NCBI GenBank assembly: GCA_033063855.1
Contig: CP093829.1
Coordinates: 10,426,243-10,490,242, forward strand
DNA from: Smittia aterrima
Taxonomy: Eukaryota > Arthropoda > Insecta > Diptera > Chironomidae
DNA length: 64,000 nt
Reading direction: 5' to 3'
The notes below the pieces were generated by a model. That model was not told where the DNA came from and did no database searches. It saw nothing but the letters and a program-made list of their open reading frames with translations. A program made the position numbers and the translations under genes. The stretch's first letter is position 1; each line of letters starts with the position of its first letter. Below, in pieces: positions 33,301 to 46,700 of this stretch.

Positions 33301-36300
33301 TCTTTCTATCTATATTAAGAAGCTCAGCCAATTTGTCCTGGAGTCTATCTAGTTTGCTACGATAAGTCATTTGCGTCTTGCTATCCCAATTGCTTATCAA
33401 TTGTTCATCCGTAGAGCCCGCTACACGCAACGAGCCTGAATGAACAATTGCCTCATAGGGCAAATGCTTAACAGAAACAGAAATGTTGGCTGACGATTCT
33501 TGAATGTGTTTCCGGTCGTACACTTTGAAGTTCAATCGATACTTTCCTTCTCTCGCCCCTCGTCGCATGATTATCATGCCCGTCTCTTCATCAACTTTGA
33601 ATCGATGGTTTTCAGCATCGGTCCAATAAAACTTTTTGTCCTCTAAATCCCAATCGTCGAGATCGTTAACGAAGATTCGACCGATTGGTGTGTCAGGCGA
33701 TTGACCAAGATAATTATAAACTGTTATGTCCTTCGACCCAGAATGCATCATGTTGTCATTTACGTCGCCAACGACAATGGTAAGCGTGCTCGTGCCAGTT
33801 TTCGAAGGAGTTCCCGAGTCTTTAATTACAATTGGCAGTAAATACTCTTTCATTTGTTCTCGATCAAATGATTTCAATGAAGATACAATCGCGACACCTT
33901 CGCCATTTGCTCCTTCTTTGTGTGATGATTGCGGAAGAAAGAAAAGTAAAAAGTTTCAGAAAAAGAAAGTTTGAGTTTCAAATGAATTTCTAGAAGAAAA
34001 AATCTTTTCTTTCTTGCAAAAGTTTGTTCTCTCATTGTTGCCAACGAAAGATAAGAAAAGTTCTTTTACTGTCTTCTATCGATTTTGGAATTCGTGGGAA
34101 GTTTGAAAATATTTTCTTATCATTTTGGCAAGACGAAAAGATTTAAGACTCACTTTGATTCTGCTCAACTTTAAATGATGACCGAATAGCGTCATCGGCA
34201 GCTGGATCTAAACGGAATTGGAATGGAGCTCCATTGCCTCGTAATGCGTCATCACGATCTTTTGCACGGAGTTCGATAATTTTTCTGGGCGGCGAGTTTT
34301 CTGGCACAATAGGACGATAATTCTCTGCAAGAACTGGCGCATTATCGTTAACATCTTTTACAATTACGATCAATGATGCTGTTGCAGTTCTCGGTGGGTT
34401 GCCATCATCGATTGCGAGTATTTCTAAATCATGTCGAGAACTCGTTTCTCGGTCTAACGGTCGCTGTATCGTTACTATACCATCAGAGTTAATCGAAAAC
34501 TGACGATGTCTGTCGCTTGTGCGATTAATGAGATACGTTAAGCGACCTTTCCCGCCCTTATCTAAGTCGATAGCTTTGAACGTTCCCAACGCCTTGCCAA
34601 TTTCCGCACTCTCGAAAACGGACGCCTCCATCAAAGGCTTTTTAAACTTTGGCGTATTGTCGTTGATATCTTTAAGTTTCACTATCACCCACGAGTGTGC
34701 AATATGATTTTTATCTGTGTCATTAATTCTCTCGTCATCCTTGACTTGTATTCGAAACCTGAATCCATTCATTTGCATTGGATCTTCATAGTCAAGTGGT
34801 TGGATTACTTTGAGGCTTCCCGTCCCGTCAGTATTTTTTATCATTGTGAACTTATCCGCGCCGTAACCGCTGCTTTCAATTATTTTATATTGAAAATTAT
34901 TCAGCTCGTCGTCATCGCTGACAGTGACAGTGAGAATGGGAGCATCAGGAAGATTTGGCCCATCAGTTTCCTCAACCTCTACAAACCACTCGTCTTTTGT
35001 AAAATGCGGTGGCATATCGTTGAGATCAGTTACACGAATCGAGGCTGTCCCTGTGCCTTTCAATCCCCCACCATCCGTCGCTACAATTTGCAATGAATAG
35101 TCGGGTGTCTTCTCACGATCAAGACAGCACACTGACGTCTTTATTACGCCCGTGTCAGGATTAATTTCGAAAATTGGAAGCCCAGAATCCTCCTCGATTG
35201 CGTTCTTCTCAATTGAATAAATCAACTTGGCGTTCAATCCCTCGTTGACATCATCGTAGTCGTCAGCTTTCATCGTCATCACATACATTCCTGCTGTGCC
35301 GTTCTCGGTGACGTTTCCGTTATAAATTCCTTGTGGGAAAACTGGTGCATTGTCGTTCACATCTTTAAGATTTATTTGAACATCAGCGAATCCGACAAGA
35401 CCTTCGCCACCCTCATCCTGAGCAAATACTGTGAATCGCCATTGTGAACGACCGTGTGGAGGGTCGCGGTTTAAAGGCTAAAGGAACGAGGAAGAGAGAG
35501 TTCAGAAAAAAGGAAAGAAGAACATAAAACTTTTTGAATAATCCGTTTAAGGTTTCATGATTTACGTGAAAGCTCGTAAGGGTCGACAGTTTGTGACACA
35601 GTCACGAGAACAAATTAAACTTTAAGAGACATGTAACTCACCTTCAGAACAAATATCTCGCCCGTCGCTTTGTTTATATCAAAGTTACTGTCGGATGGAT
35701 TCTCTGCGTTAATGCCGGGCCCGGTTAGGAAGTAAATTATGTTATTCGGTCTATCTACATCAGCATCGTTGGCCGTGACCTGCGGGAATGAAAGCGGTCG
35801 CGATCAAATCAAATGGCACAACGATATTCAAACTTTGTAGTTGCCGGAAACTAGCGAAGCGATCATTATTATGAAAATTACATTATTCACAGTTTTAAAT
35901 TGGCTTTTCGTATGAAAAGCTTCAGGAGGTTTCTGCATTTTATAAAAGTGATTTAATTAAAATTGCTGTTGCAAGCCGTAGTCGGATGAATAATTAAATT
36001 GGATTTTTTTTCCTGTCACTACACGACCGATGTCAAAAGGCATTTAATTTTTGCAAAAGCGACTCACATGTGCGATTTAATCGTGGTTTTTAATGGAAAT
36101 GGAAGAGCTTTAAAGAGTTTTACCTTAAGTACTCGCTTGGGCAGCGCTCGGTCATCTTCTTCAGTGATTTGTGTTCGATATGATGTTTTTTCAAAAATCG
36201 GCGAATTATCGTTTACGTCTCTAATGTTTATCACAACCGTTGTGTAGTTCTCCTTAAAATTATCGGATGCTGTGATGCGCAGCTCGTACTGAAAATGGAA

Positions 36301-37707
36301 GAGAAAGAAGAAAGTTTATGCTCGTTCAAGTGGCGAACGATTTTGCGGTCGTTTGACTTACTTTTTTGAGTTTTTCATAATCGAGGGCGCACGCTATAAA
36401 AATCAGACCCGTCGAGTTGTGGATGCCAAACGCTCCGCCAATGTTACCGCTGGTTATTTTATACTGAACAGGAGATGCTGGAAAGTCAATCGAGTGAAAA
36501 ATTCTCATTATTGTTGGCACAAAAGCGTCGGTGTGTGCAATGAGATGGCAAGAGGAGAGAAGCCTTGCTGAACTCTGATACGGCCAATTTCCCATCCGAA
36601 GCTATTTACTTATCCGGAAAACTTTGACGACAACTCAAAGCTAGTTGAACAGCAGTTTAAACTCAATTCAATTGCGAAACCAATTGTTCCACACAAAATG
36701 CATGAAAACGAAGAAAAGTTTTCTGATTCAATTGAGAAGAGCAATGCGACAAAGCTTTTTTGTTTGAGTTCTAAATGGATTCGAGAGTTTGTTCGTTTTT
36801 GTATATGCTGCTTCGATCAAGATCGACTAAATCATACTTGCTCTTACATTCAAGTTAACTTCATCAGCAATTTCTAATTGTGGTTCTACATTATTCGCTT
36901 TTCAAAGAAAATCGTAATTAAAAAGCTTTCAACTACTTAAAACTTAACGAACTAGTGAGTTCAATGGATTATCCGTGTAATTGTTTCGCTTCAGTTGACT
37001 AATTGTAATTGCAGGATAATTTTCCTTGAGAGTTTCAAAGCTTTCAATTTATATCTCGACGATTAAGAGGCTGATGTAGTTGTTTGAACCTTTCCATTAT
37101 TTACTCTCATTCCGATTCAACTCACAAGATTCGTTGAAACTTGTCTTGCCTTACCGTCAAGAAGATCAAAGAGAAAACAAAGCGAATAAAGTCTTCCTTA
37201 TTTTCCCTCCTGACATCGTTTACTATTGAGCGCAAAGCATCAACAAAAACAAATTTTATTGTTTGTTTTATTCGATACTAAAGCGGGAGAGGGAAGCTGT
37301 TGGTTGGAGTCTTAAACTCTGATGTTGTTTACTAGTCAAAGCTTCTTGTCAAATATTGATTCACGTTCCAAAGAACTGGATAAAAACTAAATCATTGAAG
37401 ATTGACGAGCAATGTAGATTGTCGGGCCGTAAATTTTTATTCAAATGTAATGTTGATTTTTTTAATTTGTCGACATCGTGACGAAAATAAAACCATTTCC
37501 GTTCCCTCTTCTGATAGAATTAAATTTCTGCTTCGATCAGCAAAGATTAGAATTCATACTCACATTCGTTATGCGCTCGAGCTGTAACTGTAAGCAGCGG
37601 ATGATTAATTTCCTCATTCTCATCGACTTCTGTTTCGTAAAATGCTTTCTCAAAGAATAAAGGATAATCGTCCTTATCGGCAGTTCCAGTGCGAATGAAT
37701 TTCGTTA
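30371..37707 (-). CDS. CadN: N-cadherin (CadN-type), C-terminal 1,698 residues, 5' exons missing
   Basis: Eleven exons join in frame: 37707-37564, 36477-36362, 36288-36124, 35779-35642, 35477-34154, 33915-31617, 31554-31384, 31324-31083, 31017-30811, 30740-30573, 30495-30371. In order they encode about six cadherin repeats with D-x-NDN linkers, a non-chordate cadherin region (GRIFVNDLDDWDL onward), EGF, laminin-G, EGF, laminin-G and calcium-binding EGF domains, one membrane helix split by the 65-bp intron at 31018-31082, and a cytoplasmic tail. The tail has a p120-like juxtamembrane motif (DDIRENIINYCDEGGGE) and the beta-catenin-binding region (DDLRNYAYEGAGSTAGSLSS). The protein mediates homophilic adhesion in axon targeting. 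A CadN2-type paralogue is possible. The first exon starts mid-codon, so the gene continues upstream. Confidence 0.92.
36478..37563 (-). other. Cadherin intron, 1,086 bp
   Basis: This intron lies between the exons ending at 37564 and starting at 36477, and joins a split Ser codon. Drosophila CadN uses mutually exclusive exon pairs, so I read this intron for a second copy of either neighbour and saw none. It is AT-rich with no repeats of note. Confidence 0.6.
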
Positions 37708-40700
37708 CTATAAGAAGAAGAAAGAGAAAGAAGAATAAGAAATCAGAAAAAGCATGAGTTAGGTCATGTTTGTCTTGTGATTAATTCGCAAGATTGAAAT
37801 CGGATGATGTAGCTTTCTCCAATTACTTTGATGAAAAGATTAATGGCAGAGATGAAAATTAAAATGTCATTTGATGAAAAAACGCAACGCATCTCGAAAT
37901 GTTTTGTTAAGAAAGCTCGACCATAAAATTTCATGCCAGAGCTTTAATTTTAAAACTTTCCAAAATTATTAAAGTTATGCCTTCGGATGAAATCTTTACA
38001 GAAAGACATGAAATCTAAACTCTATGCAAATGTTAGAACCGCTTCTGGCAAATGGAGAAAAGTTTTATTTTCTTTTTCCAACAAACAGAAATATTTCGAG
38101 TCATGAAACTGCAGTCAGATTGTTGGTGAATGCGACTCGATGTTATGAATGTTTCAAAACTAATGGCCTGCCTTGTGTGAGTTATAGTTACGAGTCTAAC
38201 CATAATACAAGTTTTGTAGAATCTTCTAGAATTTGTGACAGAATTTACATTTTCCGGTCGTGACGCTCTTCAAGGAGATTCTCTTTTATGGTTGAGATTG
38301 AGTGTGAAGAGGAATTGCCAACGCTTGAAATTTCTTATTTATGGTTTCTTGTTATCGAAACGAACGTTGTTGCCGCTCGCTCCAATAAAAATCAAAGCAA
38401 TTGATGTAGATTAAGGTAATAAAAACACTTTTATGACTCTGAGGCAATTAACGGCCCAGCCGCTCTCCCTCAATTCGTTCTCATCCAAATGCCGCATCGT
38501 CAAAGAAGAAAATCCTCGAGGCCACAACTCCAATGGTGCTAGAGCAAATTTGCTCAATGGATTTTACAAGCCTTGTACTGACTTGACTCAATGGATTATA
38601 CTTTGGAATGAGAGAGTCTCGCTGGGAATGAACAATAAATCAATTAAAAAGTTGCGCCACAGTTTTTCTACGCCTCGCCCTCCCATTCGAGTTTTTCTCG
38701 CTTTTTTTTATCAACGTTTATAAAATCAATTTGCAATTGTTGGTCGACTCTGTTTTTTCGTCAATTTTTCATCAGGAAGGAGGAAACTTTATTGCCTCAC
38801 TTCGCCGATATCAGACGAAAATTTTGAACGGAAATTGCCAACCCAAATTCGTTGGCAACATTTCAGGAATTTGTTGTTATTTAAAGAGGTCGCGGAGCTT
38901 TTAGCGTCACGACCCGCTGTCCCGTGACGATTTTCGTTTTCCCATTGGAATTATTTAGCGTGAATTTCTCTGCACAACATGACAATTCAACAGCTCCTGA
39001 CATTTAAATTTCATTCGAAAGTTTCGTTTAGAATTGTAATTAAATTGCTAGAGAATTAAATTTCGTTGAACACGTTCAATGTCGTTTTAATTGGTTGCTG
39101 TTGACGGCTTAGTTCGATGCTTCTATTAAGCATGAAATTGTTTCGAATCCTATGATATTGTTCTGGAAAGTCGAATATTCTAATGAAAAGAGAAGACTTT
39201 GTTATTGAAATTAATTCAATGTCGATCAGGTTCGTTGATAAGTCGAAGCAAATTATAATTCGATTTGTGAAAATGATTGCGTGCGCTCCATAATTGGACA
39301 AATTAGATCGCTGAAGAGAGCACTAATGAACAAGTTGAAGATTGTCGAAGCGTTTAAAGCCTTCAATGAATCGGCTCGCACTCAAATTACATTCATTTAT
39401 TCTATCACGTTCGAGTCGTAGGCAGAAAATGTCGTTCCGGGAGCTTTCAGAAGAAGAGAAAACAAGCAAAAAAATAACGAAAAGTCATTTTATGTGTTGT
39501 GATCAAACGAGGATTAGGTGAGGATAATGAGAGGATGGAAAGTTTTCATGAACATCGAGCCACAGACAAAAATGTTTTCCATATTTTTCTCGCAAATGAA
39601 ACACAAGTAATCCCTCTCGCAGCTCTCGGCGACATTTATGAAAAATGTAGCTTGAAGCTCATTATTCTAATAACTTGGCGGCGGCGGATCGTAAAGCCTC
39701 GTTTAGAAAGGGCTTACTTCACTCGCTAGAGCGCAACGCAATTTAAGTTATTTAAATCACGCATCGCTGCGCTTGTTTCCCGTCGGAAGTTCGCTGTGTT
39801 AAAGCTCTTTCTCGAGTGTTTCATTAGTGGTTGCGGAAGAGATCCATCGCATAGATGTCATACACACTTGGTGAATGTTCATTTTGTTGTTGACCAAACA
39901 ACATAAGTTTCGTGTAGCGGTTTCTCTTGTAATCACAGCTTTGGTTGATTCGCAATCTGTTCGACAATGTAATATAACAAATTGTGATGAAATCAGATCG
40001 AAAACATTGTGGAAAGCAACGTGTGGTTGATAAGCTGTGGTAAATATAATCAGTCCAAGGTCTGTGATGATTTGATAACAGTTTGGATCAATCAAAGTCC
40101 TAATTGATAATCTGAGGTAACTAAGGTGCTAAGGTATTTGTTTTGCAACGTAACTTTCCCCTTAAATCCTTCTTATCATTCAAAGACATTACTGTTAACT
40201 CCTCAAGTTCTTGAAAGGACTTCAAGGTTCGTGATAAGAAAATGACACAGCCAATTAATTCTACCATTAGCATGCGAATGAATATTTGCATAATCTTCTA
40301 TTATGCTAAGAAGGGATCGCTTTATTAACAGCATTTCTTGTGGAGAGAAGATTGCGGCGAGATTAGGTCTTGACGACTTGATTCCTTTCTTCTCTTATTA
40401 ATTATTCATGTAGTCACATTGGTTCACTTCATTAGCTGTTGCGAAGTCAACTTAATGCTACATTACACAAGCTTCCGTTCCGAAGAGTCAGTAACTAATT
40501 AATGCTCGTATGTGACAACGGCGTTTGCTTGAGTCCCCTGCTACGAGCTGATAAGAAATGATTTGCTGTTATTCATGAGTAGGTCACAGTCCAAAGAACT
40601 TCGTGGAACTTCTCCCTGATTGAGCATCGATGGATTTCATTTAATTATATCTGAGATTCTTTACTCGTTCACCCTTGAAGTTTCATGAGCTGAATAACTT

Positions 40701-43700
40701 CACTCGTTAATTACAAAGCGTTTTTGAATAAAATTATCATTTGCTTGGCTGATTTGTTTTCAAAGGGGTATTTTGAGATTAATCGAGGCTCGTAAAGATT
40801 TGCGTGAGATTTTTTCCTGCTCCAAAACCACGCGATAACACAATTATTACTTGGCTCGCAATCACTTAACCGATTGCTCTCTTCAGGCATAAAAGTTTTA
40901 GGATGAGTCTCATTTCAAATGAGTCATTTCATTGAATAAATGGATTTTTTTTTGAAATTTGAATGACCACCAACGCCCCTAAACTTTTTCTAAAAATTTT
41001 ATATTCAAACCACTTCAGTTTCATTTTATCCCAGCTTAGAGAAAAATTCAGCTTCACGTAACAAAAGAACCACAAAAACTTTGTTCTCTTGTAACTAATG
41101 GATTCACTACCAACCTCAACTCAACAGAAATAAAATGTTTTCAACTCCAATTTAAATTTCTAAGATTTTTTTTATTTTTTATTCTTACCAACTCTCCCAC
41201 TCCCTTAATGAATTGAAATTCAGTTGCCGAAAGTTGAGATTCGAAAATGCAAATTCAGCAATGCGGTTCTCCGTCATGCATTAATTCGAAGCTCATCTGT
41301 TTCCATAATTGAGTCCTTAATTATTTGAACAAGAAGATGTAATCTCGGTCTTGTTGTGGGAGCAAAGTTCTTCTCTTTCTCTCTCTCTTATGCTGCCCGG
41401 TAATTGAATTAAAATATCAATTCCTGCTCGACTAGAAAATTTAATTCAATTTTTAGGAGGAAAGGGGCGTTCTTCATGAACATGTTTAAATTACATTCGC
41501 ATGTCACAGACGAAATGATGTCGCCTCTCGCAAATATATCTGAGCGAGGATATGAGAAATAATTTGTATTCAGTTGGTGTCGTAGGAATGTGGATTAAAT
41601 TAGGCGTGAGGAGAGAGAACCGTACAAGCAAGACTTGCAGTTTTCAGTTGAGCTGTCTTAGAGAAATATCTGAGAGCTTCCTCGTATTACTCTTGCCACC
41701 CACAACCATTTCGCATTCTCCCGAACGTACGAAGATATGTTTAATTTTCGTATTTGAGAAGAATAAGCTTCCTGGCTGCTTATGAAGCTGAAATCTCGTC
41801 GAAACAAAAACATTTATATTTCATTTCACGCTCAATGAGAATTAAATATGTCGTGGAAATGAAAATGTTTGTTTTGTTTTGCTCCGCGATTAAGCAGCCT
41901 TAAGCATGATAAATTGAGCTTTCTCGCAGCGAGATAAGCATCAAAGGAATGTCGAAGAAAGTTGCCATTGGCAAAGCTCACACACTTTTCGTCTCGCAGA
42001 CGAACGTTATTTTTTATATGTAATGTTATCAAAGCGTTTTAGCTTCGTAATGGATCAATAAAATTATTGAATGTTCGAGACGAGAGATTGGCAAGCGAGG
42101 ATGTAAACGAACTTTTCCAGTTTATCGCGAGATATTGAAGACAACTTTTCTCAAAAAGAAACTTATCTTTGTGCTGTTGCAGCGTTAGATAACGAGTTTG
42201 TATCTTGTGTCGTGACTCCGTTGAAAACTGTGTGTGTTTGACACAAATAAACATTTCTCAGACTTCAAGTGGAACATTAAGAGTTTAGAGATAAAGCTTC
42301 GCTCGAATCAAAGTTGTGCGTGTCTGCGGATAAACATATTACGAGGATGCTATAAGTAAACATTTAAGAGGAGCAGAGGGACAGGGAAATTGAGTATAAA
42401 TCTACTTAAAGTGTTTACGGTGTTGGCTCAAGTGGAGTAAGAGAGGGAAAATCTTCCGCTGAACAACTTTCTTACTCTTCTTAGCGAGACAGACTCGAGG
42501 CGATGAACATAGCAAGAAGCGCTAGATACATCAATAAATTTATCTATTGGGAGTAACTTAGATAAAAATCAAAGTCGTTTATTTTCCCATGACTTTACAA
42601 AGTACGACAGGAGGTGGAAAATTTAACATTTGAAGACTTTTTTTCAGCCAAAGGCGCACAAAATGTTTGACTTAAGACGAAGACAAAGTTTTCATTGATT
42701 TTCGTTTTAACATGATGATGAACGAGAATTGTTTTCCACTACATTAAAACATGAAAGACGAGAGCTTTTTCCTCTCGACTTAACGGCTGCTATGGGAAGT
42801 ATAAATCTTAAAGAGTCATTTCTTTTGTTTGCTGAAAGCTCTTCCGACAGAATCAATTTACAATGCTGTTTGCTTGAGAAAATCTCACTAACCGATTCCT
42901 TTGAGTTTCTGTTGCTTTCATTTTGGAAATTATTATTATTTATTAGGTCTCACGTAGAAATCCAGATGAAACATTTTGTCATAAAGCGCGATCAACTTTT
43001 ATTATTCGTTAAACAAGAAGTTAAACTTTTGTTGTTTACAAAACCTTTTCGTTATTTACTTTTATTCTCTTGCATATTTTCTTCAGTTTCAAGTAACATT
43101 TGGGTCGAACAACCTTTTTCGCGAGGAAAGAGTTAAGCTTGAGGCCTATGTTAATAAGGAAGCATGTTTACTCGGTTTTCCGCATTTTTGAAGGATTTCT
43201 CCCATCACCACAGCAAAATCTGCTGGCATGTTCATAAAGAAAAACAGAGAAATAAAATTTTTGCTTTCGCTATTAACAGCTCCACGATATTGAGAGGACA
43301 ATAAACCTTATGTTGGCAATGATATCAAACCACAAGAGCTTCGCTTTATTTTCTCAACGAGGGAGAGCAAGAAGTGGAAAAGTCAAAAAGAAAAATTCCA
43401 TTATTTCCTTTTTTGCTGTGCTCTTACCTCATAGCGTTTATGCCATTCCTCGCAATAAATGAAGTGAATAATGAAAATAAAATTACAGCTGAGAAATTTC
43501 GTGAGTTGAAGAGTTTTTCCACTTTCACGAGTTCTTAAATTCTACCGAAACGAAATTTGTTGAGAAAACCACCAAGATGAAAAGAGCAATTTACCTGACG
43601 CTTCTTAAAAGCTTAAACATGTGAGAGAATTCTTGAGGCTCAAGTTCCGCCTCAAGTTTCATTTAATAAGTATCTCAAATACTTTGTGAAGGGAAATAAA

Positions 43701-46700
43701 TCATTTTCTCTTTTCCACTCATTTTTTTCTTGCTCTCTTGTGTAAAAGTTGAAGCTCTTTCCTTTAATCCAAATTTTCTGCACGCAGAAACGCTGATAAC
43801 AATGGTTAATGTCATAGTTTATCTTTTTCCGTGAGCGGCCACTCAGAGCTTGAAATTCATTGGACCGATTATGCGTCGCTCGCTTTTTTTGTACCACCCC
43901 CTTACCTCTCTTTCTCTCGTTGACTATAATTTATTGCGTTATTATTTAGCAAAATTGTTTGCACTCGCTCGCCACTACGTTTAATTTAATTTTTCCTGTG
44001 TGGCCATTGTCGTTCATAAGCGCTTGATGGAAAATTTATGGCACGGAATCGCTTTCAGCTTAACCGCTTTTCTGTTAACACACAAGATATTTATTTATAT
44101 GAAGCGATAAAATTGATAAAGTTGAAAAGCTTTCAACTTTTTATCTGAGTCATGTTGTGAGTCCACTGAGCTGTCGATTTCAAACATTTCTTATTTTCTG
44201 ATCGAGAATGAAAAAACTCAGAAAGTTGATAAACTCTCGAGGTTATTCAAGCCTTTCTTTTAAAAGAAAGAAAAAACTTTCTCTTCCTCGCTCTGGACAC
44301 AAACTTATCAATAATTCTTCATTCTATCGCCTGTAGCTTTCCAAAGTTTAGTTCAACATCTTTCAGGATAAAAACCGTAAATAATCGCCATCATGTATTT
44401 TTTTTGTTGCTCCACAATTTCACTTCGAGCAAAAAAGCTTCCATTTGTATCATCATCATCATCTTGCCACAATGTAACGAGAAATGAAAAAGTTCATTTT
44501 GTGTTTTAGATGAACAGAGATAAAATGCACCACAAAGCAAATAGCAGATAACAAATATAGAACGATTTTTTTTATTCCGATCATCGGCTTTTAATTTTCC
44601 GGAAGTGACTAAACAGTTGAACACTCCCCATCACTAAAAAGTTCCACTCTGAAATGAACTAAGATTGGAAAACTGTCTATTATTCCGCAATTTAATTTAT
44701 AAGAGCTTTTTTTTCAATTACGAAGCTTTATTTTTCCTCGTTTTCCTTTGCTTGGAATTTCCCGGAAAAGCTCTTCAATTGCTGTTTCGTTAGAAAGGAG
44801 CATCTAAGAAAAGATTTATTTTCTTTTCTCTGTATATTGTGGAAAGATTTCGATTAGACGTTGGAAAAATTGGCTGAGGAGATTGAAACCAGCAATGATT
44901 TTCAATCGAGTCGACGAAACAAAAATTGTTTTCCAATTTTCTGCAACAAATTCAGAGAATGATGAGAAATTGAATGAAGCTTAAATTTGGTTTCGGGACT
45001 TGATAAATTAGATTTAGCTTACAAAGTCCAAAGCTCTCCTAAATTTGATATAAACTTTCTCCACGTTTCCGCAATATTTTCATCGCATTTCCTTCGACGA
45101 GTCGAGCAGACAAATTTATTTCAACTCAAGAGAGCATAAAGCATAATTACTGTCGTAGAAAACTTTAATGCTTGCTCCTTTTAACCGAAAAACATTGCAA
45201 ACTTATTATTTCCTTTCCCGTTAACTTTTATTGCTTTTGCTTTTTGACTTTCATAAAAAAAAGTTTACTGCTTTCGGGTCCAAGTGAGTGTGGATTTAGT
45301 TTTGTGAGTGGTTTTACGTGATAAATAAATTTCAACCTCACTTATTCCGATTCCCCAAAGCACCCGCTCCAGAGATGAGAGAAACTTTTTTCCCCCCAAA
45401 ACATAAATAAAATTATTTTTATCATCGCATCTTCTCTCTTTTGCTACAACGAATTTCGGGTTGTTGTTTTCTATTGACGTAATTTGAGTATAAAGAAATA
45501 GTTTTTTTAGTTTGACGAAACGCAAAGTTTTTCCAAAATTAGCTTAGTTTTCTTTATTCTCCTTCTTCGTGTCATGGTATGGCAAAAAAGTGGGAAGAGC
45601 AAGATTTCGAGAAGGGTGAACACTGTTTGGCCTTAAATTAGGTTTCAATATTGACAAGTTTTACTTCTTCGTGTTGTCTCAGCAAACAACGAGCGATGAA
45701 ATTCTGTTACACGAAGATTGAACTTCTGTTCACTTTTTCGGGCATGAAAGTTTGTAAGGCTGACAATGGAGAATATTGAATAATTGAAAATGAAATAAAA
45801 TCTCTGTCAATGGAGGGCATTTGACAATGCCGAATTTTCTTCTCTGCTTCTGTGCACGATTCAAGTTACAGTACAAAGCGAGAGATTTTTTTGTTAAAAA
45901 TGGAAACCGCAAAAGCACGTTACGAAAATTAAACTCGTCTTGAATAAATTCTCTTTCAAACGCGATATTTAACAGCTCAACTTTCCTTTTTGTACAATGG
46001 CAGCACGTAAACTCTTGGTCGTTTCTGATTTACCGAGAATGCAGAGAAATAAAAATAACAGCGAAAATAATAACGAAGCTTTTATAAATCATTAAACAGC
46101 ATTCAGCTTTTTTTTCATTAAAAGTTCTTTTAACTAAGAAACTTTAAACGCAAATTGACGTAGGTAATAATCCTGATGTAAGCCATACCCAGAAAAAATT
46201 TCATGTTTTTCCACAAAACTCATCTGACTCTGTTGAGTAAATTCTACTGAACTTGAATTTCGGGATTAAATTTCAACAAATATTTCTTGCTTGCTTAATC
46301 TCAAAAGCTTGCTCCTTCATGCAAATGGTTAAGTTAAAAGCGAGCGCGATTTAATTTGAATTCGCTTCAGAAAATTATGAATATTTCGTTCTAGAAACTT
46401 GATGAGAAGAGTTTTCAAAAATAATTAAAAACCTTGAAGTGAAAGAAGTTTTCATTAAATGTTAACGAGCGCGAATATTTTATCAGAATAATCTAAATCT
46501 TTGAAGAAATGCTTAACATACGACCCTTTAGTTGAACTCTTGTCTCGAGCTATAAAATTTGGAAAACAAATAAAAAGGAAACCGAAATCATGAAATCCAA
46601 ACAAACAAGTATCGAAATGGGGTTTGGCTTTCAATTCAATAAAAAGTCCCTAACAGCATAAGATTCCAATTGAACGGGAAAGTTCTGAATAAATAAAAAA

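Noticed and set aside
39799..40095. 98-codon minus-strand frame considered as a possible upstream cadherin exon
   Set aside because: No D-x-NDN, DRE or EGF cysteine pattern and no fitting acceptor/donor pair.
42729..43136. 135-codon plus-strand open frame rich in Leu and Phe
   Set aside because: Low-complexity AT-rich translation with no domain, no matching splice context, and located in a probable cadherin intron.
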